The position numbers were made by a program, and so were the translations under genes. The notes beneath the pieces were generated by a model that saw only the letters and a list, made by a program, of their open reading frames with translations, was not told where the DNA came from and did no database searches. From positions 1,316 to 65,315 of the forward strand of contig NZ_VTUU01000006.1 in the NCBI RefSeq assembly GCF_008370345.1: DNA of 64,000 nt, in the 5' to 3' direction. This stretch comes from Marinobacter salinexigens. Lineage in GTDB: Bacteria > Pseudomonadota > Gammaproteobacteria > Pseudomonadales > Oleiphilaceae. How positions within the stretch are numbered: position 1 is the stretch's first letter; the number at the start of each line of letters is the position of its first letter. This document shows positions 26,299 to 35,140 of the stretch, in pieces.

Positions 26299-27159
26299 TC
26301 AGGCCGCTTCGGTCATCTGATTACGGATTTTCTTCATGGCATTCTTTTCCAGCTGGCGAATCCGCTCCGCAGACACCCCGTATTTGTCCGCCAGCTCATG
26401 CAAGGTGGACTTGCTGTCCGACAGCCAGCGTTCACGCAGGATATCCTGGCTACGCTCATCCAGATTGCTCATAGCTTCCATCAAACGGCCATTGGAATCC
26501 TCGGTCCAGTCCGCGTTCTCCAACTGGATCGCAGGATCATTGCGGCGGTCTTCCAGATAGTAAGCCGGGGCCTGATAGGCGTTGTCGTCGTCATCGTCCA
26601 TAGGGCCATCGAACGCCGTGTCCTGGGAAGCCAGACGGCCTTCCATTTCCCGAACCACCCGGGGTTCTACACCCAAGTCAGCCGCTACTGCGTTCACTTC
26701 ATCATGACTGAGCCACGCCAATCTCTTCTTCTGACTGCGAAGGTTGAAGAAGAGTTTGCGCTGGGCCTTGGTCGTGGCCACTTTCACGATACGCCAGTTG
26801 CGCAGGATGAACTCATGGATTTCAGCCTTGATCCAGTGCACGGCAAAGGACACCAACCGAACGCCATACTCGGGATTAAAGCGTTTGACCGCTTTCATCA
26901 GCCCCACATTGCCTTCCTGAATCAGGTCCGCCTGGGACAGGCCGTAACCGGAATAGCTACGCGCGATATGAACCACAAAGCGCAGGTGAGACAGAACCAA
27001 TTGACGTGCAGCTTCAACATCGCCTTCGTAATGGAGGCGCTCCGCCAACGCACGCTCTTCATCCACAGTAAGTACCGGAATGCGACTCGCAGCCTGGATA
27101 TAGGCCTCAAGATTGGCGCCCGGAACCAGCCTGTCAATCAGTTGTAAACTCGTACCCAT
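26299..27159 (-). CDS. rpoH: Heat-shock sigma factor RpoH (sigma-32)
   Basis: Directs RNA polymerase to heat-shock promoters. The 286 residues have sigma regions 2 ([28 protein letters not shown]) and 2.4. The RpoH box [17 protein letters not shown] is diagnostic. Region 4 is a helix-turn-helix ([16 protein letters not shown]). The ATG at 27159 sits six bases after GGAGGT. The longer frame to 27186 has no such site. It follows ftsYEX on the map in the usual gammaproteobacterial arrangement, with its own promoter. Confidence 0.98.
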   Translation of the reverse strand: MGTSLQLIDRLVPGANLEAYIQAASRIPVLTVDEERALAERLHYEGDVEAARQLVLSHLRFVVHIARSYSGYGLSQADLIQEGNVGLMKAVKRFNPEYGVRLVSFAVHWIKAEIHEFILRNWRIVKVATTKAQRKLFFNLRSQKKRLAWLSHDEVNAVAADLGVEPRVVREMEGRLASQDTAFDGPMDDDDDNAYQAPAYYLEDRRNDPAIQLENADWTEDSNGRLMEAMSNLDERSQDILRERWLSDSKSTLHELADKYGVSAERIRQLEKNAMKKIRNQMTEAA

Positions 27160-27188
27160 GCAGTTACCTCCGAACCTGACAGCCATAA

Positions 27189-27217
27189 ACTATAGCAATT
27201 AAAAGTTAGACCGCCAA
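27189..27217 (-). promoter_or_regulatory. Sigma-70-type promoter for rpoH
   Basis: On the minus strand TTGGCG (27212-27217) and TATAGT (27189-27194) are separated by exactly 17 bases. They lie about 30 bases ahead of the rpoH start. This is the best sigma-70 match I saw in the window. Confidence 0.65.
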
Positions 27218-27359
27218 GAACCTGAAAAGTTCCCGAATTCCCAAGTAAACCGTTAAAAATCAACTTCTTGAGAAATTCACTTTAATCAAACTTGCCACCA
27301 AAAAATAAGACGAACCCGGCGCAGACTTCAATACGGTTTTCCCGCAATCACGCCCATCC

Positions 27360-28382
27360 TCAGGCAATTTCGCCCGGGTCGATGTCGTCCATATGACGCT
27401 TCACCGCAACCCAGGCGCCAAGCCAGCCTAACACCATGGCCACAATAATCAACGCAAACGCGCCATCAAAACTCAGCCCCGCGAGCGAAAAGTCACTGCG
27501 GTAGAGCCCGGCCAGCCGTTCAATCGGACCGTTCAGCCACCACAACGACAGTTCCAGAAGGATAAACGCCACCACACCGCCACCCAAGCCGAACCAGGCC
27601 CCGGTATACAAAAAGGGCCGACGGACAAACGAATCGGTACCGCCAACCAGCTTTGCCACCAGGATCTCGTCCCTGCGGTTCTCAATGGCCAATCGGACGG
27701 TATTGCCAATAACCAGGACAACCGCGGCTGCCAGCAGGACAGACAGCGCCCAGACCGCCCGGGAGAGCATTTCGGTTATGGCGTTCAGTCGCTGCAACCA
27801 GCCCAGATCCACTTGAACCCGTTCGACAGAATCCATTTTCTGAATGTATCGCACCAAACCCTCAACACCGGCTTCCGTGCGTGCGCTGTCTTCCGGCGTA
27901 ATCAACAATGTATGGGGCAGAGGGTTTTCCTGAAGGAAATCCAGCGCTTCATCCAGTCCTGACGAAATCCTGAATTCAGCCAACGCCTGATCCCGCTCCA
28001 CCAGCTCTACTTCGGAGATCCGGCTGTCGGATTCGATTTCCTGCAAAAGGCCACGGGCCTCATCAACACCGACGTCCAATTTCAGGTACGCCGTCACCCG
28101 TGCACCACTTTCCCATCCGGCGCTGACGCCTTCCAGGCTCATAAGCACCAGCAACAATGCCACCGGAAGCGCCAGGGCCACCCCCATAACCATCCAGGTC
28201 ATCAGACTGGCAACGGGCGTTCGCCACAATCGTTGGGCACTATCCTTCGCCACCTTCCGGTGATGACCCAGATAACTGTCAGCCTGCTGCCGCCAAGGCG
28301 ATTGCGCCTGTTTGGCGCCTTGCCGGCCGACCGGCTTCGACCCCTTTGGAGATTCCGGCTTCCGCCGTGAGTCAGTAGCCAC
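27360..28382 (-). CDS. ftsX: Cell division protein FtsX
   Basis: Membrane partner of the ATPase FtsE. In model species the pair activates septal peptidoglycan hydrolases at the divisome. The 340-residue protein has a long basic cytoplasmic N-terminus and a first membrane segment (TWMVMGVALALPVALLLVL). A periplasmic loop of about 130 residues follows, then three C-terminal membrane segments, the standard four-pass layout. The start is a GTG directly abutting the ftsE stop. The order is ftsY-ftsE-ftsX-rpoH, as in E. coli. Confidence 0.96.
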   Translation of the reverse strand: MATDSRRKPESPKGSKPVGRQGAKQAQSPWRQQADSYLGHHRKVAKDSAQRLWRTPVASLMTWMVMGVALALPVALLLVLMSLEGVSAGWESGARVTAYLKLDVGVDEARGLLQEIESDSRISEVELVERDQALAEFRISSGLDEALDFLQENPLPHTLLITPEDSARTEAGVEGLVRYIQKMDSVERVQVDLGWLQRLNAITEMLSRAVWALSVLLAAAVVLVIGNTVRLAIENRRDEILVAKLVGGTDSFVRRPFLYTGAWFGLGGGVVAFILLELSLWWLNGPIERLAGLYRSDFSLAGLSFDGAFALIIVAMVLGWLGAWVAVKRHMDDIDPGEIA

Positions 28383-29060
28383 TCACACCCCCATCAGCGG
28401 TGAACCGCCAGCCACCAGGCGGCCGTGATCAAGCGTCAGGGTGCGACGATTCATCTCATTTACCAGCGCAATATCGTGGGTTGCGATCAAAACCGTGACA
28501 CCGACCTGACTGAACTGACCGAAAAGATTCATGATGTCGGCTGACAGTTCTGGATCGAGGTTGCCCGTGGGCTCATCCGCCAACAGCAGCGGCGGCTTGT
28601 TCACCACAGCCCGGGCAATGCCCACTCGCTGCTGCTCACCACCTGAGAGCTGCATCGGGTTCATCTTTTCCTTGCTGAGCAGGCCGACTTTATCCAGTGC
28701 TGCCCGCACTCGCCGGCCGATATCCGACGGCGACGCTCCGGTCACCTCAAGTGGCATGGCAACGTTGTCAAAAACCGTGCGGTCAAACAGTAGCTGGTGA
28801 TTCTGGAAGACAACGCCGATATGGCGGCGGATGTAGGGAATCTGGCGACGAGGGAGACGGTTCAGCAACTGGCCACCGACTACCACCTCGCCAGCACTGG
28901 GGCGCTCCATCACCATGACCAGTTTCAACAGCGTGCTCTTGCCGGCCCCGGAGTGGCCCGTGAGAAACGCCAGCTCACCGCGATCCAGGGCAAAGTTAAC
29001 CTGGCGCAGTGCCGTGTGATCACTGTCATATCGTTTGGTGACCTGGCGAAACTCGATCAT
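28383..29060 (-). CDS. ftsE: Cell division ATP-binding protein FtsE
   Basis: ABC-type ATPase of the FtsEX complex. The 225 residues show Walker [10 protein letters not shown]-loop NHQLLFD, signature [14 protein letters not shown] and Walker [13 protein letters not shown]. The switch His is in ATHD. It ends one base before ftsX and starts 30 bases after ftsY. The ATG at 29060 gives the usual family length. Confidence 0.97.
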   Translation of the reverse strand: MIEFRQVTKRYDSDHTALRQVNFALDRGELAFLTGHSGAGKSTLLKLVMVMERPSAGEVVVGGQLLNRLPRRQIPYIRRHIGVVFQNHQLLFDRTVFDNVAMPLEVTGASPSDIGRRVRAALDKVGLLSKEKMNPMQLSGGEQQRVGIARAVVNKPPLLLADEPTGNLDPELSADIMNLFGQFSQVGVTVLIATHDIALVNEMNRRTLTLDHGRLVAGGSPLMGV

Positions 29061-29090
29061 GGTTTACAACAGTTCCGGGCAGCCGGTGAA

Positions 29091-30329
29091 TTAGTCAAAC
29101 AGCGCGTCAACAAACGTTTCAGCATCAAAGCTGCGCAGGTCATCAACCTGCTCCCCGACGCCAATAAAGCGAATGGGCAACTGCAACTGACGGGCAATGG
29201 CAAACACGATACCGCCTTTGGCAGTACCGTCCAGTTTCGTTAATGTAATGCCGCTGACGCCTACCGCCTGCTGGAACACCTGGGCCTGGCTCAGGGCATT
29301 CTGCCCGGTGCCTGCATCCAGCACCAACATGACTTCGTGGGGCGCAGACTCATCGAGTTTTTTCATAACCCGGACAACCTTTTCGAGCTCATTCATCAGG
29401 TTGTCTTTGTTCTGCAGACGACCAGCTGTATCGGCAATAACCACATCGGCCCCGCGGGATTTGGCAGACTGGATTGCGTCGAAAATCACAGAGGCGCTGT
29501 CTGCCCCTGTATGCTGGGCAATGACGGGCACGCCGTTACGCTCACCCCAGACCTGCAACTGTTCCACAGCCGCTGCCCGGAACGTGTCCCCGGCCGCCAA
29601 CATGACGGACTTGCCTTCGCTCTGAAACTTTTTGGTCAGCTTGCCGATGGTGGTGGTTTTACCCACACCATTCACCCCGACCATCAGGATGACATACGGT
29701 GACTTACCTGCATCAACCTGCAAGGGTTTGGTGACGCCCGCCAGTAACCCATGAAGTTCGTCGCGCAGAGCATTACGCAAGGCTTCACCATCTTTCAACT
29801 GATTGCGCTCAAGCTTGTCAGTCAGCGATTCAATAATTTCAGACGTCGCGGTAACCCCCACATCGGCCATCAGCAGGGTGGTTTCAATCTCTTCGAGAAG
29901 ATCTTCATCAATTTTCTTGCCCACGGAGAACATATCCGCAAGCCCGCCGGTCAGGCTCGCCCGGGTTTTGCCCAGCCCCTGTTTGATACGCTCGAAAACG
30001 CTGAGCTGGGGTTCCGCGGCAGGTTCAGGCTCAACAACCGGCTCGGGAACTTCTTCGGGGACCGCTTCCGGTTGTGCTTCAGCAGCAGGCTTTGGCTCTT
30101 CAATCGGCTCAGGCCTTTGTTCGGAAACCGGTTCCGGCTTTGCCACCGCAGGTTCAGGTGCCGCCTTTTTCTCTGGTTCAGCGACAGGTTTGGGACCGCT
30201 AGCCACTTCTGGTTTGCGCTGGGGCACAGGCTCCGGTCGGGGTGCACGACTCCGGTTACCGGCGATATCCAGAACAAATGCGAGCACGAGAAGGGCCAGT
30301 AGGCCGATTGAAATCCACTCTGCGGTCAT
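29091..30329 (-). CDS. ftsY: Signal recognition particle receptor FtsY
   Basis: Receptor GTPase that delivers ribosome-nascent chain complexes to the translocon. It has 412 residues. There is an N-terminal hydrophobic segment (ISIGLLALLVLAFVLDI), then an acidic A-region of about 80 residues built of Pro-Glu repeats. The NG domain follows, with GVNGVGKTTTIGKL, DTAGRLQ and TKLDGTAKGG. The membrane segment plus acidic linker is common in this group and longer than a bare NG core. It is divergent from rsmD. Confidence 0.97.
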   Translation of the reverse strand: MTAEWISIGLLALLVLAFVLDIAGNRSRAPRPEPVPQRKPEVASGPKPVAEPEKKAAPEPAVAKPEPVSEQRPEPIEEPKPAAEAQPEAVPEEVPEPVVEPEPAAEPQLSVFERIKQGLGKTRASLTGGLADMFSVGKKIDEDLLEEIETTLLMADVGVTATSEIIESLTDKLERNQLKDGEALRNALRDELHGLLAGVTKPLQVDAGKSPYVILMVGVNGVGKTTTIGKLTKKFQSEGKSVMLAAGDTFRAAAVEQLQVWGERNGVPVIAQHTGADSASVIFDAIQSAKSRGADVVIADTAGRLQNKDNLMNELEKVVRVMKKLDESAPHEVMLVLDAGTGQNALSQAQVFQQAVGVSGITLTKLDGTAKGGIVFAIARQLQLPIRFIGVGEQVDDLRSFDAETFVDALFD

Positions 30330-30488
30330 AAAGTCATACCATCAGTCTGATTGGGCGGGACAAATAAGGCGCACATTCTAGCAGACTGTCCGGGCGAAGT
30401 GAGGGTTCTGCCAGTTATCACACCGGCGTCGTTTCCAGTAACATTCATTCCCGTTAAAGAACAGCCTAGCATTCCAGGAGCCAACTCT

Positions 30489-31115
30489 ATGAGCCGCCGC
30501 AAATCCGCCACCCGACAGTCGGCTGGCAAGCCTACCCCCCGGCCCGCAGGCGGGGACGGAGAGTTACGCATCATCGGCGGCGACTGGCGCAGCCGTAAGC
30601 TCCGTTTTCCTGATGCGGGCGGCGTCCGGCCGACACCCGCCCGAACCCGGGAAACACTGTTCAACTGGCTCAATTTCCACATCGCCGGCAGCGACTGCCT
30701 TGATCTGTTTGCCGGCTCGGGGGCATTGGGACTGGAAGCCCTTTCCCGCGGTGCGGCCCACGCGACCCTGATCGACCATACCCCTGCCCTGGCCCAGGCA
30801 TTAAGAGCCAATCTCAGGCTTTTGAAGTCCAGTGCCGGAGAGGTGATCTGTACAGGCGTCGACAGCTACCTCACTGAGCGCACACGATCACCGTTTGATA
30901 TCGTGTTTATGGACCCACCTTTCCGACAGGGCTGGCTGGAGCGACTGTTTCCGCTACTGGACGAGCAGGGCTGGGTAAAACCCGGCGGCTGGGTTTACGT
31001 GGAGCACGAGAGCGAACTGAGTACGCCGCCAACACCCGTCAGTTGGCATCTGCATCGCCAGAAATCAGCCGGGCAGGTGACCTATTCCCTGTTCAGGCTC
31101 GACAAAGACGACTAA
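30489..31115 (+). CDS. rsmD: 16S rRNA (guanine966-N2)-methyltransferase RsmD
   Basis: Methylates G966 of 16S rRNA in the assembled 30S. The 208-residue protein has a basic N-terminal tail, then GGDWRSRKLRFPDAGGVRPT. The SAM-binding motif is DLFAGSGALGLEALSRGA and the catalytic motif is DPPF. The ATG at 30489 has AGGAG eight bases upstream. The frame runs 46 codons further back without a ribosome site and would overlap the ftsY promoter region. It is divergent from ftsY, as in E. coli. Confidence 0.95.
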   Translation: MSRRKSATRQSAGKPTPRPAGGDGELRIIGGDWRSRKLRFPDAGGVRPTPARTRETLFNWLNFHIAGSDCLDLFAGSGALGLEALSRGAAHATLIDHTPALAQALRANLRLLKSSAGEVICTGVDSYLTERTRSPFDIVFMDPPFRQGWLERLFPLLDEQGWVKPGGWVYVEHESELSTPPTPVSWHLHRQKSAGQVTYSLFRLDKDD

Positions 31116-31138
31116 AAACCCCGCCTCAGCGGGGTTTT
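31115..31138. terminator. Bidirectional terminator between rsmD and the desaturase gene
   Basis: AAAACCCCGC (31115-31124) and GCGGGGTTTT (31129-31138) form a perfect stem with a 4-base loop and T-runs on both strands. It starts within the rsmD stop codon and serves two convergent genes. Confidence 0.85.
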
Positions 31139-31180
31139 CGGAACTCAACGTGACTGCGATCGTCGTTAGCGCAGCTCAGT

Positions 31181-32359
31181 TCAAAGCCCGGGGCGCAGGG
31201 AGTGGGCCCGCAAATGGTCGGCAAATTCTTCCAGGTAGCGGATGCCGCTGGCTTCCGCTTCCTTGCACCACTCCTTAAGAGCATGCAGTTTTTCCTGGGG
31301 CTTCAGTCCGCGCTGGCGCCACAGCGCCTGTAGTTCGTGACTCTTGTCGTAGATCTGGCGAAGAATGGCATTCCGCTCCAGCAGAGCCTCCAGGGTTTCC
31401 TTTTCTGTCGGCTTGATCAGACTGATCTCGCGAGACAGCAACTGTTTAACCTTGCGGTAACGGGGCCGAACTTCCTCATCCATCAGGTGACGCTGCTGAC
31501 GCAACACTGGCTCCATGACCCGCTTGCGATACTGGCGCATGATGTCGAACCGGTTATTGGCAATCGCCTGCACGGTTTCCACATCCATGTCCTGCTTCCC
31601 AGGCACAAAGTGTGCAATCGGCCGATAGCCTTTCGGTTTTGCCAACCCGAACAACTGAAACAAGCGAATATAGCCCCAACCGATATCCACCTCGTACCAG
31701 CGACGGGACAGTTTGGCGGAATTGGGATAGGTATGATGATTGTTGTGCAACTCTTCTCCGCCGATCAGGATACCCAGCGGCGAAATATTCCGGGCATTGT
31801 CAGCACACTCGAAATTACGGTATCCGAACCAGTGGCCGATTCCATTAACAACGCCAGCCGCCCAGACCGGTATCCACATCATCTGCACCGCCCAGATCCA
31901 GATGCCGTTCACACCGAACAGCGCCAGATCAAGCACAGCCATCAGAGCAATTCCAAGCGCTTTGTGGGGCGTATAAAGCTTGCGCTCGATCCAGTCTTCC
32001 GGGGTACGCTGGCCGTAGCGTTCCAGTGTTTCCGGGGTCGCAGCCTCCGCGTATAGCTCAGCTCCCTGCAACACGACCTTGCGAATACCAAGCACCACCG
32101 GGCTATGGGGATCTTCCTCGGTTTCACATTTGGCGTGGTGTTTACGATGGATGGCCGTCCACTCCTTGGTATTCTGGGCTGTCGTCAGCCAGAGCCAGAA
32201 GCGGAAGAAATGCCTGAGAACCGGATGCAGGTCCAGAGCATTGTGAGCCGAATGACGGTGAAGGTAGAGCGTAACGCTGACGATGGTGACGTGGGTCATA
32301 CCCAGCGCAACCAGTATCAGCTGCATCACCGAAAGGTCGAGAAGACCGTTAAACCACAT
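31181..32359 (-). CDS. desA: Membrane fatty acid desaturase (DesA-type, delta-9)
   Basis: Di-iron membrane enzyme that introduces a double bond into saturated acyl chains. The 392 residues have the three histidine boxes: HRHSAH (34-39), HRKHH (71-75) and the HNNHH in EELHNNHHTYP. Hydrophobic segments flank them. A long charged C-terminal helical tail follows. The start ATG has AGGA six bases upstream. The pattern resembles Pseudomonas DesA, an acyl-lipid desaturase. Whether it acts on phospholipid or acyl-CoA cannot be told here. It would adjust membrane fluidity. Confidence 0.9.
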   Translation of the reverse strand: MWFNGLLDLSVMQLILVALGMTHVTIVSVTLYLHRHSAHNALDLHPVLRHFFRFWLWLTTAQNTKEWTAIHRKHHAKCETEEDPHSPVVLGIRKVVLQGAELYAEAATPETLERYGQRTPEDWIERKLYTPHKALGIALMAVLDLALFGVNGIWIWAVQMMWIPVWAAGVVNGIGHWFGYRNFECADNARNISPLGILIGGEELHNNHHTYPNSAKLSRRWYEVDIGWGYIRLFQLFGLAKPKGYRPIAHFVPGKQDMDVETVQAIANNRFDIMRQYRKRVMEPVLRQQRHLMDEEVRPRYRKVKQLLSREISLIKPTEKETLEALLERNAILRQIYDKSHELQALWRQRGLKPQEKLHALKEWCKEAEASGIRYLEEFADHLRAHSLRPGL

Positions 32360-32565
32360 ATCAATTCCTCAAAATCCAGGCAGAGACTTGCATCCCTCCG
32401 AACGGTTCAGAAGGGTAACAAATCAGTTCTGCAACTTTAGCGTACACCTGTTCGCCGCAACAACAGCATTTGGCTGCAAAATTGTTACTGATTACACTTA
32501 ACCGCAACTTACTGGTCATATCCGGCCACATTTCCGACAGTTACCCATGCACGGAGACCCCCTGA

Positions 32566-33378
32566 GTGCCTGAATTACCCGAAGTCGAAACGACCCGACG
32601 CGGGATTGCCCCGCACTGTGAAGGCCAGACCATCAACCGGGTCGTCGTGCGTAATCCCCGTTTACGGTGGCCCGTTCCGGACGATCTTCCGACACGGCTC
32701 GAAGGCCAGATTATCCGGTCGGTGGAGCGACGGGCCAAGTACCTGTTTCTGACCCTGGACGCCGGTACAGTGATCGTTCACCTGGGTATGTCAGGCAGTT
32801 TGCGAGTGATCACTGACCAGGCACCAGCCGCCCTGCATGATCATGTCGAACTTACTTTACAATCCGGGGTCATCCTGCGCTTCAATGATCCCCGCCGGTT
32901 CGGTTGCTGGCTCTGGGCGGACAATATCGGCGATTACCCCCTGATCCGGGAACTGGGCCCGGAACCTCTGTCTGACGAGTTCAACGGGCGCATGCTGTTT
33001 CAGCGATCGAGAAGCAAGCAGACGCCGATAAAGTCCTTCATCATGGACAATCATGTGGTGGTCGGCGTCGGCAACATTTACGCCAATGAAGCTCTGTTCA
33101 AAGCGGGCATCCATCCCAAACGCAAAGCCGGGCGGATCAGCCAGGACCGCTACCACCTCCTGGCGGAAGCGATCAAGGAAACCCTGAGCGCCGCGATACT
33201 GATGGGCGGCACAACGTTACGGGATTTCGTGAACAGCGATGGCAAACCTGGCTACTTTGCCCAGTCACTGCTGGTCTACGGACGCGCCGGGCAGCCTTGT
33301 CCCGAATGCGAAACCGACCTCAAGGAAATCCGGATGAACGGCCGCTCAACCGTCTATTGCTCCCGTTGCCAACGGTAA
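32566..33378 (+). CDS. mutM: Formamidopyrimidine-DNA glycosylase MutM (Fpg)
   Basis: Base-excision repair enzyme that removes 8-oxoguanine and formamidopyrimidines. The 270 residues begin [13 protein letters not shown] after the initiator; the N-terminal Pro is the nucleophile. The helix-two-turn-helix contains [18 protein letters not shown]. The C-terminal zinc finger has Cys pairs CPEC and CSRC. The start is a GTG with GGAG nine bases upstream. It is divergent from the desaturase gene. Confidence 0.98.
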   Translation: MPELPEVETTRRGIAPHCEGQTINRVVVRNPRLRWPVPDDLPTRLEGQIIRSVERRAKYLFLTLDAGTVIVHLGMSGSLRVITDQAPAALHDHVELTLQSGVILRFNDPRRFGCWLWADNIGDYPLIRELGPEPLSDEFNGRMLFQRSRSKQTPIKSFIMDNHVVVGVGNIYANEALFKAGIHPKRKAGRISQDRYHLLAEAIKETLSAAILMGGTTLRDFVNSDGKPGYFAQSLLVYGRAGQPCPECETDLKEIRMNGRSTVYCSRCQR

Positions 33379-33415
33379 AGTCTGTGACAGCGCACATTTT
33401 GCAACGAAAAATCGT

Positions 33416-33443
33416 TTGAAATTGCGCAAATATGATTCATAGT
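33416..33443 (+). promoter_or_regulatory. Candidate promoter for the small membrane protein gene
   Basis: TTGAAA (33416-33421) and CATAGT (33438-33443) with a 16-base spacer. The -35 is strong and the -10 is fair. They lie 65 bases before the start codon at 33509. Confidence 0.4.
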
Positions 33444-33508
33444 TAACAGAGGATTTATGCCCCTGCACTGCGTTTACAGGGCAGAATGATTGTTCAGGAG
33501 AGAGTACA

Positions 33509-33841
33509 ATGACCCGCAAGATTTCCCGCACGCTGATGGCCACCCTTACTGCGTGCCTGCTCGCGTTCTCGTCCATCGGTTATGCCAACACCATTGAAGA
33601 AGAACCAACCGCGCTGGCGATGACTGGCGATGCACTGTTCGCCCGCCCGGTTCTTCTCGCTACCACCATCGTGGGCACTGCGGTTTATATCGTGTCACTG
33701 CCGTTCTCCCTGCTGGGCGGAAACGCTGCTGAAGCGGGCAAAACCCTCGTTGTTGGGCCAGCCGAAGCCACCTTCGTTCGCTGCCTGGGCTGCACACGCA
33801 GCGGCCGCAAGCAAGACACTGTCGAGCAGACGGAAGAGTAA
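33509..33841 (+). CDS. Small exported or membrane protein, unknown function
   Basis: 110 residues. A signal sequence (MATLTACLLAFSSIG, likely cut after YAN) is followed by a hydrophobic stretch (RPVLLATTIVGTAVYIVSLP). A conserved-looking block follows, GGNAAEAGKTLVVGPAEATF, with the Cys pair CLGC. The tail is charged. The ATG has CAGGAGAG upstream and a perfect terminator lies beyond the stop, so it forms a single-gene transcript. Similar small proteins occur in pseudomonads and are sometimes misnamed transporters. I would not assign a function. Confidence 0.75.
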   Translation: MTRKISRTLMATLTACLLAFSSIGYANTIEEEPTALAMTGDALFARPVLLATTIVGTAVYIVSLPFSLLGGNAAEAGKTLVVGPAEATFVRCLGCTRSGRKQDTVEQTEE

Positions 33842-33893
33842 ACACCAAACTCCGTCCGTAGTTTCCCGGCTTGCCAAGGCCGGGCGTCTGAGG

Positions 33894-33930
33894 CAGCCTG
33901 AAGGAAATTTCCTTCAGGCTGTTTTGTTTT
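33894..33930 (+). terminator. Terminator abutting the next start codon
   Basis: CAGCCTGAAGGAAA (33894-33907) is followed directly by its reverse complement (33908-33921), then TTTTGTTTT. This is a 28-base perfect palindrome with a U-rich tail. The tail ends at the ATG of the nucleotidase gene (33931), so terminator and ribosome-binding region coincide. Confidence 0.8.
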
Positions 33931-34620
33931 ATGGTGAACTGGTCCGCGCTTGAGACAGTATTCCTCGACATGGATGGAACCCTGCTCGATCTGCACTTCG
34001 ACACCCACTTCTGGCTCGAACACCTGCCCAGGCGTTACGCCGATCACTACAACCTCTCGCCCGAAGAAGCCCGGGATCACGTGGTACCGATGATCATGGC
34101 CGAACACGGTTCCCTGAACTGGTATTGCACCGATTACTGGAGCGAGCGTCTGGCGCTGGACATCACCGGACTCAAGGCTGAAGTCGGCGACCGGATCGGC
34201 TACAGACCCCATGTCACCGAGTTTCTCGATGCACTGCGTGCTTCAGGGCTCCGATCCGTTATTGTCACCAACTGCCACCCGGATCCTCTGCGCCTCAAAC
34301 TGGAACGCACCGGACTGAATCAACGGGTAGACGATATCGTATCCAGCCATCAACTGGGCAAAGCCAAGGAGAATCCAGGGTTCTGGCAGGATCTTCACCA
34401 ACTTGCCCCATATAACGCCAGCACCACCCTGATGGTAGACGACAGCTTCTCGGTTCTTGAAAGCGCACGGGATGCCGGCATCAGCCAGTGTCTCGCCATT
34501 CTTGCGCCTGACAGCCAGCAGGCAACGCGGGACCATCACCCCGATATACCGGGCATACACCACTTTGATGAGATCATCCCGGATCTTCGCCTGCGCCGGC
34601 CCCTGCCATCAGGCCAATGA
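33931..34620 (+). CDS. yrfG: HAD-family GMP/IMP nucleotidase (YrfG-like)
   Basis: Haloacid dehalogenase phosphatase of 229 residues, most like E. coli YrfG, which dephosphorylates purine mononucleotides. Motif I is FLDMDGTLLDL, motif II is VTNCHP, the motif III lysine is in GKAKENPGFW, and motif IV is MVDDS. The start ATG lies at the end of a terminator T-run with no recognisable ribosome site; a GTG follows directly (33934). The gene precedes hslR, as yrfG does in E. coli (yrfG-hslR-hslO). This supports the name. Confidence 0.88.
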   Translation: MVNWSALETVFLDMDGTLLDLHFDTHFWLEHLPRRYADHYNLSPEEARDHVVPMIMAEHGSLNWYCTDYWSERLALDITGLKAEVGDRIGYRPHVTEFLDALRASGLRSVIVTNCHPDPLRLKLERTGLNQRVDDIVSSHQLGKAKENPGFWQDLHQLAPYNASTTLMVDDSFSVLESARDAGISQCLAILAPDSQQATRDHHPDIPGIHHFDEIIPDLRLRRPLPSGQ

Positions 34621-34661
34621 GCGCGCTATAATCGACACATACGCTCATCAGGTGAGGAGAC

Positions 34662-35069
34662 ATGACGGCATCCACCGCTGACGAACACAAGGTAAGGCTC
34701 GACAAATGGCTCTGGGCGGCCCGGTTCTACAAGACCCGCTCCCTGGCCAAGGAAGCCATCGAAGGAGGCAAGGTTCACTACAACAACCAGCGCTGCAAAC
34801 CTGGCAGAGCCGTCGAAGCTGGCGCCCGGCTGACACTGAGACTGGGATGGCAGGAAAAGGTAGTGATCATTGACGACATCAGCGACCGCCGCCGAGGTGC
34901 ACCGGAAGCCCAGAAGCTCTACCACGAAACCGAGGACAGCGTGAAAAAGCGGGAGGATTTGGCCTGGCAACGCAAAACCATGCAGGCAGCCCAGCTCCCT
35001 CCGGCCCGACGCCCATCCAAGAAAGATCGCCGCGATATCCAGAGGTTCCGCGAGCAGAACAACATCTGA
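34662..35069 (+). CDS. hslR: Ribosome-associated heat shock protein Hsp15
   Basis: S4-domain RNA-binding protein that rescues 50S subunits stalled with nascent chain after heat shock. The 135 residues begin with the S4 fold (VRLDKWLWAARFYKTRSLAKEAIEGG). A basic C-terminal helix follows (PPARRPSKKDRRDIQRF). The start ATG has GAGGAG seven bases upstream. It lies in the yrfG-hslR-hslO order. Confidence 0.95.
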   Translation: MTASTADEHKVRLDKWLWAARFYKTRSLAKEAIEGGKVHYNNQRCKPGRAVEAGARLTLRLGWQEKVVIIDDISDRRRGAPEAQKLYHETEDSVKKREDLAWQRKTMQAAQLPPARRPSKKDRRDIQRFREQNNI

Positions 35070-35140
35070 CTCTGCCGCCCCACCTGATTACCGGCCCCAA
35101 GGCCGACAAACCGAATTGCTCGACATACCAGGAGACACAC

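Noticed and set aside
29990-30230. Pro-Glu repeat region as a possible DNA tandem repeat
   Set aside because: It is the acidic A-region of FtsY. The DNA units are irregular and in frame.
32395-32410. GAACGGTTC as a possible DesT/FabR-type operator for the desaturase gene
   Set aside because: Only a short near-palindrome. I cannot match it to a known operator well enough to list it.
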